Positions 1 through 8,074 of a stretch of 30,839 nt of DNA are shown here, piece by piece. Origin of the DNA: NAT127 sp041655035 (GTDB lineage: Bacteria > Pseudomonadota > Gammaproteobacteria > Pseudomonadales > Porticoccaceae); assembly GCA_041655035.1 (NCBI GenBank), contig JBAZCN010000030.1, positions 1-30,839 on the forward strand. The letters run 5' to 3'. The first letter of the stretch is position 1; the number at the start of each line of letters is the position of its first letter. A program made the position numbers and the translations under genes. Under the pieces are notes generated by a model, which was not told the DNA's origin, did no database searches, and saw nothing but the letters and a program-made list of their open reading frames with translations.

Positions 1-123
1 CGTGCGCGCATCATCACCGACAACCCGGGCCGGAGTACAGGAGGCGGCGACCCAGTACCGCTGAGCGAAACTGGGGCTGTTCTTGCTCCAGGCTCAGGGA
101 GTTTCGCAATCGATCTCCAGTGA
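1..123 (+). other. Possible 3' end of an upstream plus-strand gene (ambiguous)
   Basis: Frame 1 is open from the window edge to a TGA at 121-123, and its first dozen codons have GC-rich third positions like real genes here. Frame 2 is also open, to a TGA at 62-64. Either could be the tail of a gene that begins outside the window. A hairpin-like sequence at 61-97 (CTGAGC paired with GCTCAG, and CTGGGGC with GCTCCAG) lies between this tail and the convergent lipoprotein gene. It has no T-run, so a terminator role is unproven. Confidence 0.2.
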
Positions 124-591
124 TGCCGCCCCGTCGATCCGTGCACCATCGCCATCGACCAGAACGATGTCCGACACCGTAAACTTCTTCCCGGAAGTCT
201 GTATGGTGTAAGGTTCCGAGGTCCAGCGCCCGGCTGTCAGGCGCCGCTCAGAACTGGAAAAGAAATTGTCGACCCCCAGATTGACCGACATCTCTTCGCC
301 GGTCGAACTCAGTTCGAAGTAAAAAACCTCGCCGTCGGGCGCAACTCCCGGCCCCTGGATTTCGATATCGTCGAAGTCATCCTCCCTGTGAAGGCCGCAG
401 GTCGTCGGTGTGAACTCATAGTTACCCACCGAAGTTTTCAGGACACCGCTCCTGTTTGACGCCTGGCTGCCCGGCGCTACGCTTGCCGCAGTATCTTCCT
501 TACAGCCGGCAAGCATCACAAAACAGCTGACCAGCGCAAAAGCCAGGGGCGTTTTACACTTGGCGAAGCCGACTTTTATTTTTCGGTTCAA
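94..591 (-). CDS. Small predicted lipoprotein of unknown function
   Basis: The 165-residue product begins with a basic n-region and a hydrophobic stretch ending in a lipobox (LAGC, Cys30), so it should be lipid-anchored in the outer or inner membrane. The mature part is acidic, contains two cysteines (one in TTCGLH, one near the C-terminus) that could form a disulfide, and looks beta-rich. I do not recognise a family. The start is a TTG at 591-589, supported by an AGGA ribosome site about seven bases upstream. A second lipoprotein gene lies upstream on the same strand, 141 bp away, so the two may be related in regulation but are not tightly coupled. Confidence 0.7.
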   Translation of the reverse strand: MNRKIKVGFAKCKTPLAFALVSCFVMLAGCKEDTAASVAPGSQASNRSGVLKTSVGNYEFTPTTCGLHREDDFDDIEIQGPGVAPDGEVFYFELSSTGEEMSVNLGVDNFFSSSERRLTAGRWTSEPYTIQTSGKKFTVSDIVLVDGDGARIDGAASLEIDCETP

Positions 592-732
592 GACAATTTC
601 CTCGTCAACTGGAGTAAAAAGGGCAAAACAGGGGGAAGGTCACCTATAAGCCCGACAATACCAAAGTCAGTGCGGGCCAGAACAAAAATACCTGACCGCT
701 ACAAATACCCAAGCTGTTGTTCTGCTCCCAAA

Positions 733-1305
733 TTAGTATTGAAGAATGGCGCTGGCCGCATTCCGTGGACACCACTGCTCTACATCGGGGGCGATGAGGG
801 TATTTAGCCGTTGGTCGAGCGGCTCTGTTTCCACATTCATGCCTTTCAGAACAGTGCGCATGGCGTGGCGTTGGATGGAGCCCTGTGCGAGAAGCACATT
901 ACAGTTGCCATCTCCTGCCTTGACCGGCTCCAGCAGTTTGGCGATGTAGCGGGCCGTGGCCTGGACATAGCAGGCTTCAATGGCCTGCATGGCTTCGTCG
1001 GTGTTGCCATCCTCGCTGATGTTGATGGCGACATTGGCGTGGCCAAAGATAATGGCGCAAGAAGGAGCTTTTCCTTCTTCAGCCCGCAGCCAGGCTTGTT
1101 CCAGGGGCTCCTGGTATTGCTTGGCTACGCCGAGCTGATCAGAGGAACGCGCGCCGGCGTCCTCCGCGGGAGAGCAGCCAGCGGTCAGCGCGAGTGCACA
1201 GATCGAGGTTGCGAGGCCAAATGTGGAAAAAAAACCGGTGTGTATTTTCGGGGGTAGCCTGGATCGGATGAGTGTATTTTTTGATGGCCTTTTTGTTTTA
1301 TCCAT
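733..1305 (-). CDS. Predicted lipoprotein of unknown function
   Basis: The 190-residue product has an unusually long basic N-terminus (about 25 residues) followed by a hydrophobic core and a lipobox LTAGC with Cys44. The mature protein is mostly helical in composition, with three further cysteines (in PSCAI, EACYV and GNCNV) and one near the C-terminus (EQWCP). No enzyme motif was recognised. The ATG at 1305 is preceded by an AGGT ribosome site. A TATGAT -10-like hexamer sits upstream on the minus strand (plus-strand positions 1338-1343). The long n-region leaves open a non-ATG start further inside. Confidence 0.65.
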   Translation of the reverse strand: MDKTKRPSKNTLIRSRLPPKIHTGFFSTFGLATSICALALTAGCSPAEDAGARSSDQLGVAKQYQEPLEQAWLRAEEGKAPSCAIIFGHANVAINISEDGNTDEAMQAIEACYVQATARYIAKLLEPVKAGDGNCNVLLAQGSIQRHAMRTVLKGMNVETEPLDQRLNTLIAPDVEQWCPRNAASAILQY

Positions 1306-1690
1306 GTTTTTTCAACCTTGTATTTTGCGGCGACTCTATCATAGTGGTTGGTTTGTCTCAATGAACTCTACTTTTGCGCTCCGCTAAAAAAAAAGGGGGG
1401 GGGGGTTACCCTCGGCTCCGAATAGTGAAATTTTTAGGGATAATTTCTAATCTGGAAAGGTCTTTAATTCTTTTACATTCTTTCTGGCCCATAATGGCAG
1501 TATACACTCTACAGTCAAATTGAATTTCCATATTTGGTGATGGAGATGACCTTCCTTCTCCAATTGTAAACGCGTATGAATACGAGGAAACCAGTTAGCA
1601 TAACAATAAAATTTTAGAGATTGAAATAAACCTAAGTATTTTAACATTCATAATTCACCCCGACCTATAATCACACCTAATGTTGAAGGT
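1306..1690. other. Gene-poor, AT-rich stretch with an A9G11 homopolymer
   Basis: No convincing gene was found. Positions 1386-1394 are nine A and 1395-1405 are eleven G, a junction very prone to slippage. From about 1420 to 1780 base composition drops sharply compared with the GC-rich surroundings. A 66-codon minus-strand frame (1447-1647) is open, and an overlapping frame begins ATG AAT GTT AAA after a GGGGTG ribosome-like site but stops after 18 codons. Together they might be a frameshifted remnant of a foreign gene. No protein family is recognisable. The region flanks a toxin-antitoxin pair and probably marks horizontally acquired DNA. Confidence 0.45.
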
Positions 1691-1819
1691 TTGAAATACA
1701 GCAACTCAATAACCAGCTCTTGCCTACAATCTACCTTTCTACATTACGCAAACTTCGGGACACTCATCAATTTGAGGACTACGAAATGGGTGTCTTTTGC
1801 CTTCTGGTGCAGCCCCACG

Positions 1820-2131
1820 TCAACTGTCCAGCTCAACCTCCAAAAGAAACCGCCGCAACTGCATTTCCTCTCTCATTACGTGAACGATCAAAACAGTACT
1901 GCCTTCCCGCCGGTAGAAGATGCGACACGGCCTTACGTAAATCTCGCGGTAAATCGACTGTGGCAATTCGGGTGGCACATGGCCGGAATCGGGGAATCGT
2001 TCAAGGCGATCAACACTGGAGAATATCTCCTGCACGAGACGGGAGGCGGCGCCCGGCTTGTCCAGGGCGATGTATTCCGCGATATCTTCCAACTGGTCCA
2101 GGGCCGGATTTGCCCAGATTATTTCAGCCAC
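1820..2131 (-). CDS. ParE/RelE-superfamily toxin of a type II toxin-antitoxin pair
   Basis: The 103-residue protein has the layout of ParE/RelE toxins: an N-terminal strand followed by WANPALDQLEDIAEYIA, a helical hairpin, the FPDSG turn, then the strand series REIYVRPCRIFYRREG and VLIVHVMREE. Members either inhibit gyrase (ParE) or cleave mRNA (RelE). The ALDQLEDIAEYIA helix favours the ParE side. It starts inside the 3' end of the antitoxin gene (13 bp overlap), the usual coupled order with antitoxin first. It is expected to be autoregulated through the operator at 2394-2440. The target cannot be decided from sequence alone. Confidence 0.85.
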   Translation of the reverse strand: MAEIIWANPALDQLEDIAEYIALDKPGAASRLVQEIFSSVDRLERFPDSGHVPPELPQSIYREIYVRPCRIFYRREGSTVLIVHVMREEMQLRRFLLEVELDS

Positions 2132-2376
2132 TTCCGCATCCGCTCCCTGGCTTGGTCATGGGAGGTCGTTCCTCCCTCCAGAACGGCTCCTTCCCCCCTG
2201 GACAGCCCTTCAAGCAGCGCCAGCCTGCGCTGCATGAATTCGTAATCCTGAACATCGACCAGGTAAGCTGATGGCTGGCCATGCTCCGTGATCAGTACCG
2301 CTTCCTTGGTTTCGTGCAGTTCGGCAAGGATTTTGGTGGCTTGGCGCTTCAGGCTCGTTACCAGCTCTACTTTCAT
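2119..2376 (-). CDS. Phd/YefM-family antitoxin
   Basis: This is an 85-residue protein starting MKVELVTSLKRQATKI. The N-terminal DNA-binding half contains the family signature in which a Leu-rich helix is followed by EAVLITEHGQPSAYLV. The C-terminal half is a charged helix (DQARERMRKWLK) that would wrap the toxin. I chose the ATG at 2376 because a GGAG ribosome site lies eight bases upstream; a start seven codons earlier lacks this. It probably neutralises the downstream toxin and, alone or as a complex, represses its own promoter at the inverted repeats just upstream. Confidence 0.85.
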   Translation of the reverse strand: MKVELVTSLKRQATKILAELHETKEAVLITEHGQPSAYLVDVQDYEFMQRRLALLEGLSRGEGAVLEGGTTSHDQARERMRKWLK

Positions 2377-2393
2377 GTAAGTACTCCACCCAA

Positions 2394-2440
2394 ACACAGT
2401 GGCACTATAGTATCACTACTGACAAGCATAGCCACTGTGT
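2394..2440 (-). promoter_or_regulatory. Predicted toxin-antitoxin operator/promoter
   Basis: Two perfect 10-bp inverted arms, ACACAGTGGC (2394-2403) and GCCACTGTGT (2431-2440), flank a smaller dyad TAGT-ATC-ACTA (2408-2418). The inner dyad overlaps a TATAGT-like -10 element on the minus strand. The position just upstream of the antitoxin start is typical of autoregulated toxin-antitoxin operators. Function is inferred from position and symmetry. Confidence 0.6.
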
Positions 2441-2506
2441 GCCGCCCGCATACGGTCGCCGCCCCGTTTGCCATCCCCCAACCACAGCTATACAATCCGC
2501 ACCCTG

Positions 2507-2692
2507 CATCAGGTGCCTGCTCGTCCATCCTTCGCCAGGGTGGGCTGGAGCAGGTTAAACGGGAAGTGTGGTGCGTCACGGCAAGATTTTTCCATATCCA
2601 CGGCTGCCAGTGACAAGACCACCGCTGCCCCCGCAACGGTAAAGGAGCGCGCTCATTGTCGAGCGGCTCCCAAGCCCGAAACCGGCCTGGTG
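2507..2692 (+). promoter_or_regulatory. Cobalamin (B12) riboswitch
   Basis: Hallmark conserved segments appear in the correct order: GGTGCC (2512-2517), GGTTAAACGGGAA (2553-2565), CCGCTGCCCCCGCAACGG (2622-2639), and a B12-box-like AAGCCCGAAACCGGCCT (2672-2688). CATCAGG (2507-2513) can pair with CCTGGTG (2686-2692) as the closing P1 stem with one G-U pair. It lies upstream of the BtuB-like receptor gene, so high adenosylcobalamin should reduce expression of the receptor and probably the coupled genes behind it. Confidence 0.92.
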
Positions 2693-2713
2693 ATGACGGA
2701 GCCTCCGTCATCA
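2691..2713 (+). promoter_or_regulatory. Perfect hairpin in the riboswitch expression platform
   Basis: An 11-bp perfect inverted repeat (TGATGACGGAG and its complement CTCCGTCATCA, one base apart) starts inside the 3' strand of the riboswitch P1 stem. The two structures cannot be fully formed together. No U-run follows, so this is not a standard intrinsic terminator, and the receptor start codon is about 125 nt further on. It may act as an antiterminator-like or Rho-related switch; the mechanism is inference. Confidence 0.5.
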
Positions 2714-2839
2714 CGGTGTGCAGTAGCTGCAACGATGAAGCGGAGGGCTTTGTCGGTGGTTATCTGCCCGTCCTTATCGGCGCTCGCCACTCCTACCCCT
2801 CCCTCAATCCTTGTTTCCTGACCCGATTGAGGAATTTCC

Positions 2840-4687
2840 GTGAAAAAGTCCATTCTTGCCCAGAGCATTTTGCTGGCTGCCGCCGGTCTCGGCCTGCCCG
2901 CTGTTGCCGACATCATCCATGAAGAGGTCGTCGTCACCGCCACCCGCACCCCGGTGGCGCTGGTGGACAGCCTGGCATCGGTGACCGCCATTTCCCGCGA
3001 ACAGCTGGACATCTTCCGGCCCCTGGAGCTGACGGATGTGCTCCGCCAGGTGCCCAGTCTGGAAGTCAGCCGCAGCGGCGGGCCGGGCTCCACCACCAGC
3101 CTGTTCACCCGCGGCACCTCCGGCGACCACACCCTGGTGCTGGTGGACGGCCAGCGCCTGAGCAGCGCCACCTCCGGCGGCACCAGCATCCAGTTCCTGA
3201 ACCCGGACCAGATCGAGCGCGTCGAGGTGGTGCGCGGCGCCTATTCCAGCCTCTACGGCAGCGAGGCCATCGGCGGCGTGGTGCAGATCTTCACCCGCGA
3301 CGGTTCGGCCAGCACCGGCAGCTATGTGAATGCCACCGCCGGCAGCCATGACCTGCGCAAGACCGCGGTCGGCACCAGTGGCAACTCGGGCAACCTGCGC
3401 TATGGCGTACATGCCTCCTACCTCGATACCGACGGCATCAACAACCGCGAAGCCGACCCCGCCCGCGACAAGGATGGCTTTCGCAACAAGTCCGTCAACG
3501 CCAGTGTCGGCTACCGCTTCGCCAACGACGCCGACCTGGCCCTGCGCTTTCTGGAAAGCAACAACCGCAATGAATACGACAGCACCACCCCCGGCGAGCG
3601 CCCCTACAGCGATTCCTGGCTGCAGAACATCAACCTGAAGGGCTCCCTGCCGATTGCGGATTTCTGGCTGAGCCAGTTGTCCCTGGGTGTATCGACCGAC
3701 GACAGCGACAACTACGACGGCACCACCGGCCTCCACACCGGGCACTTCCGCACCGAGCGCGAGCAACTGTTCTGGCAGAACGACTTTACCATCGCCGAGG
3801 ACCACACCGTCACCGTCGGCTATGACTACTATGAGGACAAGGTGAAGTCCAGCAACACCTATGTGAACAACGCCGGAAAAGCGGTTGGAAAGCGCGACAA
3901 CAGCGCCGTCTTTGCCCAGTACCAGGGCAACTGGTCGTTCGTCGACCTCGTCCTCGGCGCGCGGGAGGAAGACAACGAGGATTTCGGCAGCCACACCACC
4001 AGCAATGTCTCCCTGGGTTTTCGCCTCGACGACAGCCACCGGTTGGTGGTGACCTGGGCGGAAGGCTTCAAGGCGCCCACCTTCAACGACCTGTACTGGC
4101 CCGCCAGCGCCTGGAGCGCGGGGAATCCGGACCTGAAACCGGAGGAATCGGAAAATATCGAAGTCAGCCTGCGGGGTCACTACGATCTCTGGCATTGGTC
4201 CATCGGGTACTTTGAGAACAAGGTCGAAAACCTGATCGCCTGGGCATCGGGTCCGGACCTGGTATTGCGGCCCTACAATGTCAGCGAAGCGAAGATCGAG
4301 GGCGCGGAGCTGGCCCTGGGCGCGGCGCTGGCGGGCTGGAACCTGAGCGCTTCCTATACTTACCTGGAGCCCAAGGACGCCGGCAACGGCAACCTGCTGC
4401 CGCGCCGCAGCCGCAACAACCTCACCCTGAACGCCGACAAACGCTTTGGCGACCAGTTGACCGCCGGCCTGTCGGTCAAGAGCCAGGGCAACCGCTACGA
4501 CAATGCCGCCAATACGCAGTCCCTGAGCGGCTACACCACGGTGGCGCTGCGCCTCGGTTATCAGATCACCCAGGCGCTGGAAGCCAATCTCAAGCTCGAC
4601 AACCTGTTCGACAGGGACTACCAGCTCAACCGCGGCTACAACCAGGAGGGGCGCACCTGGCAACTGGGGATGACCTACCGGCTGTGA
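2840..4687 (+). CDS. btuB: TonB-dependent outer membrane corrinoid receptor (BtuB-like)
   Basis: The 615-residue product has a signal peptide (residues 1-23, cleaved after AVA), a TonB box (EEVVVTATR, about 28-36), a plug domain with the typical RVEVVRGAYSSLYGSEAIGGVV segment, and a 22-strand-type barrel. The closing strand ends GMTYRL, with Leu instead of the usual terminal Phe. Length matches BtuB. The GTG start at 2840 is preceded by GAGGA seven bases upstream. The cobalamin riboswitch upstream and the B12 genes downstream indicate cobalamin or cobinamide as the ligand. Transport needs TonB-ExbBD energy. A different corrinoid or related tetrapyrrole as preferred ligand cannot be excluded. 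Confidence 0.93.
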   Translation: MKKSILAQSILLAAAGLGLPAVADIIHEEVVVTATRTPVALVDSLASVTAISREQLDIFRPLELTDVLRQVPSLEVSRSGGPGSTTSLFTRGTSGDHTLVLVDGQRLSSATSGGTSIQFLNPDQIERVEVVRGAYSSLYGSEAIGGVVQIFTRDGSASTGSYVNATAGSHDLRKTAVGTSGNSGNLRYGVHASYLDTDGINNREADPARDKDGFRNKSVNASVGYRFANDADLALRFLESNNRNEYDSTTPGERPYSDSWLQNINLKGSLPIADFWLSQLSLGVSTDDSDNYDGTTGLHTGHFRTEREQLFWQNDFTIAEDHTVTVGYDYYEDKVKSSNTYVNNAGKAVGKRDNSAVFAQYQGNWSFVDLVLGAREEDNEDFGSHTTSNVSLGFRLDDSHRLVVTWAEGFKAPTFNDLYWPASAWSAGNPDLKPEESENIEVSLRGHYDLWHWSIGYFENKVENLIAWASGPDLVLRPYNVSEAKIEGAELALGAALAGWNLSASYTYLEPKDAGNGNLLPRRSRNNLTLNADKRFGDQLTAGLSVKSQGNRYDNAANTQSLSGYTTVALRLGYQITQALEANLKLDNLFDRDYQLNRGYNQEGRTWQLGMTYRL

Positions 4688-4808
4688 CCCGGCCCCGCCG
4701 CCTTCCGCAGGAGCCCGGCTCGTGCAGGATGCCGCCCGCAACAGCTTATGGATTTGCCCCGACCAAAAAGGTGCACCCCGTAAACGACACCGAACCGGAA
4801 GAAAAGCC

Positions 4809-6323
4809 ATGGCACCACCCATCACCCTGATGGTTCAGGGCACCTTGACCGTAATGGTACAAGGCACCACCTCCGACGCCGGCAAGAGCGTGCTGGTGGC
4901 GGGTCTGTGCCGGGTACTGGCGCGGCGCGGCGCCACGGTCGCGCCGTTCAAGCCCCAGAACATGGCCTTGAACAGCGCGGTGACGACAGACGGCGGCGAG
5001 ATCGGCCGCGCTCAGGCGGTGCAGGCCCAGGCCTGCTTTCTGGAGCCACACCGGGATATGAACCCGGTGTTGCTCAAACCCTCCAGCGATACCGGCGCCC
5101 AGGTGATCATCCAGGGCCGGGCGCTGGCCAATATGAATGCCAGGGATTATCACGGCTATAAAAAGGTGGCGCGCCTGGCCGTACTGGAATCCTACGCGCG
5201 GCTCAAGGAACAATACCAGGCGGTGATCGTCGAGGGCGCCGGCAGCCCCGCCGAGATCAACCTGCGGGAGGGGGATATCGCCAATATGGGTTTCGCCGAG
5301 GCGGTGGACTGCCCGGTGATCCTGATCGCCGATATCGATCGCGGCGGGGTGTTCGCCCACCTGGTCGGCACCCTGGAACTGCTGTCGGAGAGCGAGCGCA
5401 AGCGGGTGGCGGGCTTTGTGATCAACCGTTTCCGCGGCGATATCTCCCTGCTCCAACCGGGGCTCGACTGGCTGGAGCAGCGCACCGGAGTGCCGGTACT
5501 GGGAGTGCTGCCCTACCTTCACGGCTTTCACCTGGAGGCGGAGGACGCCATCGACGCCAGCCAGGTGAAGGGCGAGGGCGAGCAATTGAAGGTGGTGGTG
5601 CCGGTGCTGCCGCGCACCAGCAATCACACCGACTTCGACGCCCTGCGCCTCAACCCGGCGGTGGATCTGCGCTTCGTCCGCGCCGGGGAGCCTCTGCCGG
5701 GGGCCGACCTGATCATCCTGGCCGGCAGCAAGAATGTGCGCGGCGATCTCGCCGCCCTGCGCGCCAACGGCTGGGACCGAGGTATGCAGCGCCATCTGCG
5801 CTATGGCGGCAAGGTGCTGGGCATCTGCGGCGGCTTCCAGATGCTGGGGGAGACCGTTGCCGACCCCGATGGTATCGAGGGAGACGCCGGGGAAAGCCCG
5901 GGGCTCGGCCTACTGGCCATGGCCACCCGACTCTACCCGGAAAAGCAGTTGCGCCGGGTGAGCGGCACTCTCTTTCCCCTGGAGGGCAATGGGGCAACGG
6001 CCATAGAGGTGGAAGGCTACGAAATTCACTGCGGCATCTCCACCGGCCCCGCCCTCGACAACCCCGTCGCCCGGCTCCCCCGGGGCCCGGATGGCGCCCG
6101 CAGCGGCGATGGCCAGGTGATGGGCACCTATATCCACGGGCTGTTCGACCACCCGCAAGCCAGCCGCGCACTGCTGGCCTGGGCGGGCCTCGGCCACTGC
6201 CCGGAGTTCGACTACTTCGCCCTGCGGGAGCAACAGATAGAGCGACTGGCGGACGTGGTGGAACAGCACCTGGATCTGGCACGGTTGTTCCCAGCCCTGT
6301 GGCCCGATGGAGATCGCGGATGA
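4809..6323 (+). CDS. cobQ: Cobyric acid synthase CobQ/CbiP
   Basis: This enzyme makes four glutamine- and ATP-dependent amidations (b, d, e, g) on adenosylcobyrinic acid a,c-diamide. The 504-residue protein has an N-terminal dethiobiotin-synthetase-like P-loop domain (MVQGTTSDAGKS, residues 16-27) and a C-terminal type I glutaminase domain with nucleophile Cys340 (GICGGFQMLG) and His443 (GTYIHGLFD). The start at 4809 follows GGAAG. The N-terminus carries a near-duplicated MVQGT segment (residues 8-12 and 16-20). The 3' end, including the stop codon region, resembles the beginning of the tandem repeat that follows. Confidence 0.95.
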   Translation: MAPPITLMVQGTLTVMVQGTTSDAGKSVLVAGLCRVLARRGATVAPFKPQNMALNSAVTTDGGEIGRAQAVQAQACFLEPHRDMNPVLLKPSSDTGAQVIIQGRALANMNARDYHGYKKVARLAVLESYARLKEQYQAVIVEGAGSPAEINLREGDIANMGFAEAVDCPVILIADIDRGGVFAHLVGTLELLSESERKRVAGFVINRFRGDISLLQPGLDWLEQRTGVPVLGVLPYLHGFHLEAEDAIDASQVKGEGEQLKVVVPVLPRTSNHTDFDALRLNPAVDLRFVRAGEPLPGADLIILAGSKNVRGDLAALRANGWDRGMQRHLRYGGKVLGICGGFQMLGETVADPDGIEGDAGESPGLGLLAMATRLYPEKQLRRVSGTLFPLEGNGATAIEVEGYEIHCGISTGPALDNPVARLPRGPDGARSGDGQVMGTYIHGLFDHPQASRALLAWAGLGHCPEFDYFALREQQIERLADVVEQHLDLARLFPALWPDGDRG

Positions 6324-6690
6324 TGGGTGCACCCTCTCCCAATCCCATAGGGTGTGCCGACGACAGGAGGCGCACCGTCGCGGCCTCGACCAGCTCCCGG
6401 TGCGCTTCGTCCCTCAGCGCACCCTATGGCCTGTTGCCCCATGGGGATCGCATGACGGTTACCCGCTCTACCAATCCCATATGCCGACGGCAGGAGGCAC
6501 ACCGTTACAGCCTCGACAAACCCCCGGTGCGCTTCGTCCCTCAGCGCACCCTATGGCCTGTTGCCCCATGGAGATCGCATGACGGTTACCCGCTCTACCA
6601 ATCCCATAGGGTGTGCCGACGGCAGGAGGCGCACCGTTACAGCCTCGACAAGCCCCCGGTGCGCTTCGTGCCTCAGCGCACCCTATGGTC
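6296..6690 (+). repeat. Three tandem ~130 bp palindromic (REP/MITE-like) repeats between cobQ and cobB
   Basis: Three units follow each other with periods of 134 and 127 bp (the shared ATGG(A/G)GATCGC begins at 6307, 6441 and 6568). Each contains GGTGCGCT and AGCGCACC as an inverted pair (6399-6423, 6526-6550, 6658-6682). In units 1 and 3 an outer pair, CCATAGGGTG and CACCCTATGG, encloses it, so about 85 bp can fold into a branched palindrome. Unit 2 has lost AGGGTG from its left outer arm. The first unit starts within the last codons of cobQ. The stretch is open in the cobB frame, but the real cobB start lies after it. Confidence 0.85.
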
Positions 6691-6733
6691 TGGCTGTTTC
6701 TTTTCCGAAAGGCGCCGCCACGGGAGTCCCGAC

Positions 6734-8074
6734 ATGAACACGCTACCCTCTGAGCCACTCACGGCCGACGCAGGCCCTGTCCGCCACTGCCCGGCCCTGT
6801 TGATCGCCGCCCCGGCCTCCGGCCAGGGCAAGACCACGGTGGTGGCCGCCCTCGCCCGCCATCACCGCCGCCAGGGGCGGCGGGTGCGGGTGCTGAAAAC
6901 CGGTCCGGATTTTCTCGACCCGATGATCCATCAGCGCGCCAGCGGCGAGGCCGTCTATCCCCTCGACCTGTGGATGGTGGGCGACACCCAGTGCCAGCAG
7001 TTGCTGTATGACGCCGCCGGGGAGACGGACCTGATCCTGGTGGAAGGCGTGATGGGCCTCTACGACGGCACCCCCAGCAGCGCCGACCTCGCCATCCGCT
7101 TCGGCCTGCCGGTGGCGGCGGTGATCGACGCCGGCGCCATGGCGCAGACCTTCGGTGCGTTGGCCCTGGGCCTGGCCAACTACAACCCGGACTTGCGCTT
7201 TGCCGGTGTGATTGCCAACCGGGTGGCCAGCGAGCGCCATGGCGGCATGCTGAAGGACAGCCTGCCCGCCGACCTGCCCTGGCTTGGCGGGCTGCCCAAA
7301 AGCGCGGATATCGCCCTGCCGGAACGTCATCTCGGATTGCACCAGGCGGATGCCATCGCCGATCTGGACGCCAGGCTCGACAGGGCCGCCGATCTGATCG
7401 CCACCACCGCCCTGGCCGAGCTGCCGGCACCCGCAGCCTTTCGCGCTCCCGCCCGCGAACCTGTGCCGCCGTTGCTCGATGGCCTGCGTATCGCCGTGGC
7501 CCGGGACCAGGCATTCTGTTTCGTCTACCGGGCCAACCTCGACCTGTTGCAAGCCATGGGGGCGGATCTGCGGTTTTTCTCACCTCTCAAGGATCGGGCA
7601 CTGCCGGATGCCGACAGCCTCTACCTGCCGGGGGGCTACCCGGAACTGCATCTCGATCAACTGGCCGACAATACCCCGATGCTCGCCGCGGTGGCCGGTC
7701 ACCACCGGGCAGGCAAGCCGATCGTGGCGGAGTGCGGCGGCATGCTGTACCTGCTGGAATCCCTGGGCCGGGCTGACGGCGAGCGGCGACCTCTGGCCGG
7801 CCTGATTCCCGCCAGCGCCACCATGGGCAAGCGCCTCGGCGGCCTCGGCCTGCAAGGGGCCGATTTCCCCGGCGGCCAGTTGCGTGGCCACACCTTTCAC
7901 TACTCCACCTTCGATGACACCCCCGCCTTCGCGCTCAGGGCAACCCGCCATCCCGGCGGCAGCGATGGCGAAGGCGTGATCCGCCAGGGCAATCTCACCG
8001 CCTCCTATATGCACTGGTACCTGCCCTCCAATCCCCGGGTGGCGGCGACACTGTTCGCGGGTGCGGCGCCATGA
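6734..8074 (+). CDS. cobB: Cobyrinic acid a,c-diamide synthase CobB/CbiA
   Basis: The enzyme amidates the a and c side chains of cobyrinic acid using glutamine and ATP. The 446-residue protein has a P-loop domain (APASGQGKTT, residues 26-35) and a C-terminal glutaminase domain with nucleophile Cys334 (VAECGGMLYLLE), plus the GHTFHYST segment near the end. The ATG at 6734 is supported by GGGAG eight bases upstream; the frame continues open to the left only through the repeat DNA. Its stop overlaps the cbiZ start (ATGA). Its presence without visible ring-synthesis genes implies salvage of cobyrinate-level precursors or early genes elsewhere. Confidence 0.95.
   Translation: MNTLPSEPLTADAGPVRHCPALLIAAPASGQGKTTVVAALARHHRRQGRRVRVLKTGPDFLDPMIHQRASGEAVYPLDLWMVGDTQCQQLLYDAAGETDLILVEGVMGLYDGTPSSADLAIRFGLPVAAVIDAGAMAQTFGALALGLANYNPDLRFAGVIANRVASERHGGMLKDSLPADLPWLGGLPKSADIALPERHLGLHQADAIADLDARLDRAADLIATTALAELPAPAAFRAPAREPVPPLLDGLRIAVARDQAFCFVYRANLDLLQAMGADLRFFSPLKDRALPDADSLYLPGGYPELHLDQLADNTPMLAAVAGHHRAGKPIVAECGGMLYLLESLGRADGERRPLAGLIPASATMGKRLGGLGLQGADFPGGQLRGHTFHYSTFDDTPAFALRATRHPGGSDGEGVIRQGNLTASYMHWYLPSNPRVAATLFAGAAP

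Noticed and set aside
1447..1647. 66-codon minus-strand gene in the AT-rich island
   Set aside because: There is no ribosome site at its start and no family; at best it is a frameshifted remnant, so it is described only within the region entry.
2804..4825. 673-codon minus-strand open frame
   Set aside because: It is the antisense shadow of btuB in GC-rich DNA; btuB has a signal peptide, TonB box and plug/barrel motifs.
6296..6690. CRISPR array
   Set aside because: The units are ~130 bp and nearly identical throughout, with no short repeat plus unique spacer pattern.
6299..6733. Open frame through the repeats that would extend CobB by 145 residues
   Set aside because: The translated sequence is repetitive, rich in Arg/Ser/Pro and unlike any CobB. 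The ATG at 6734 has a good ribosome site and the normal family start.
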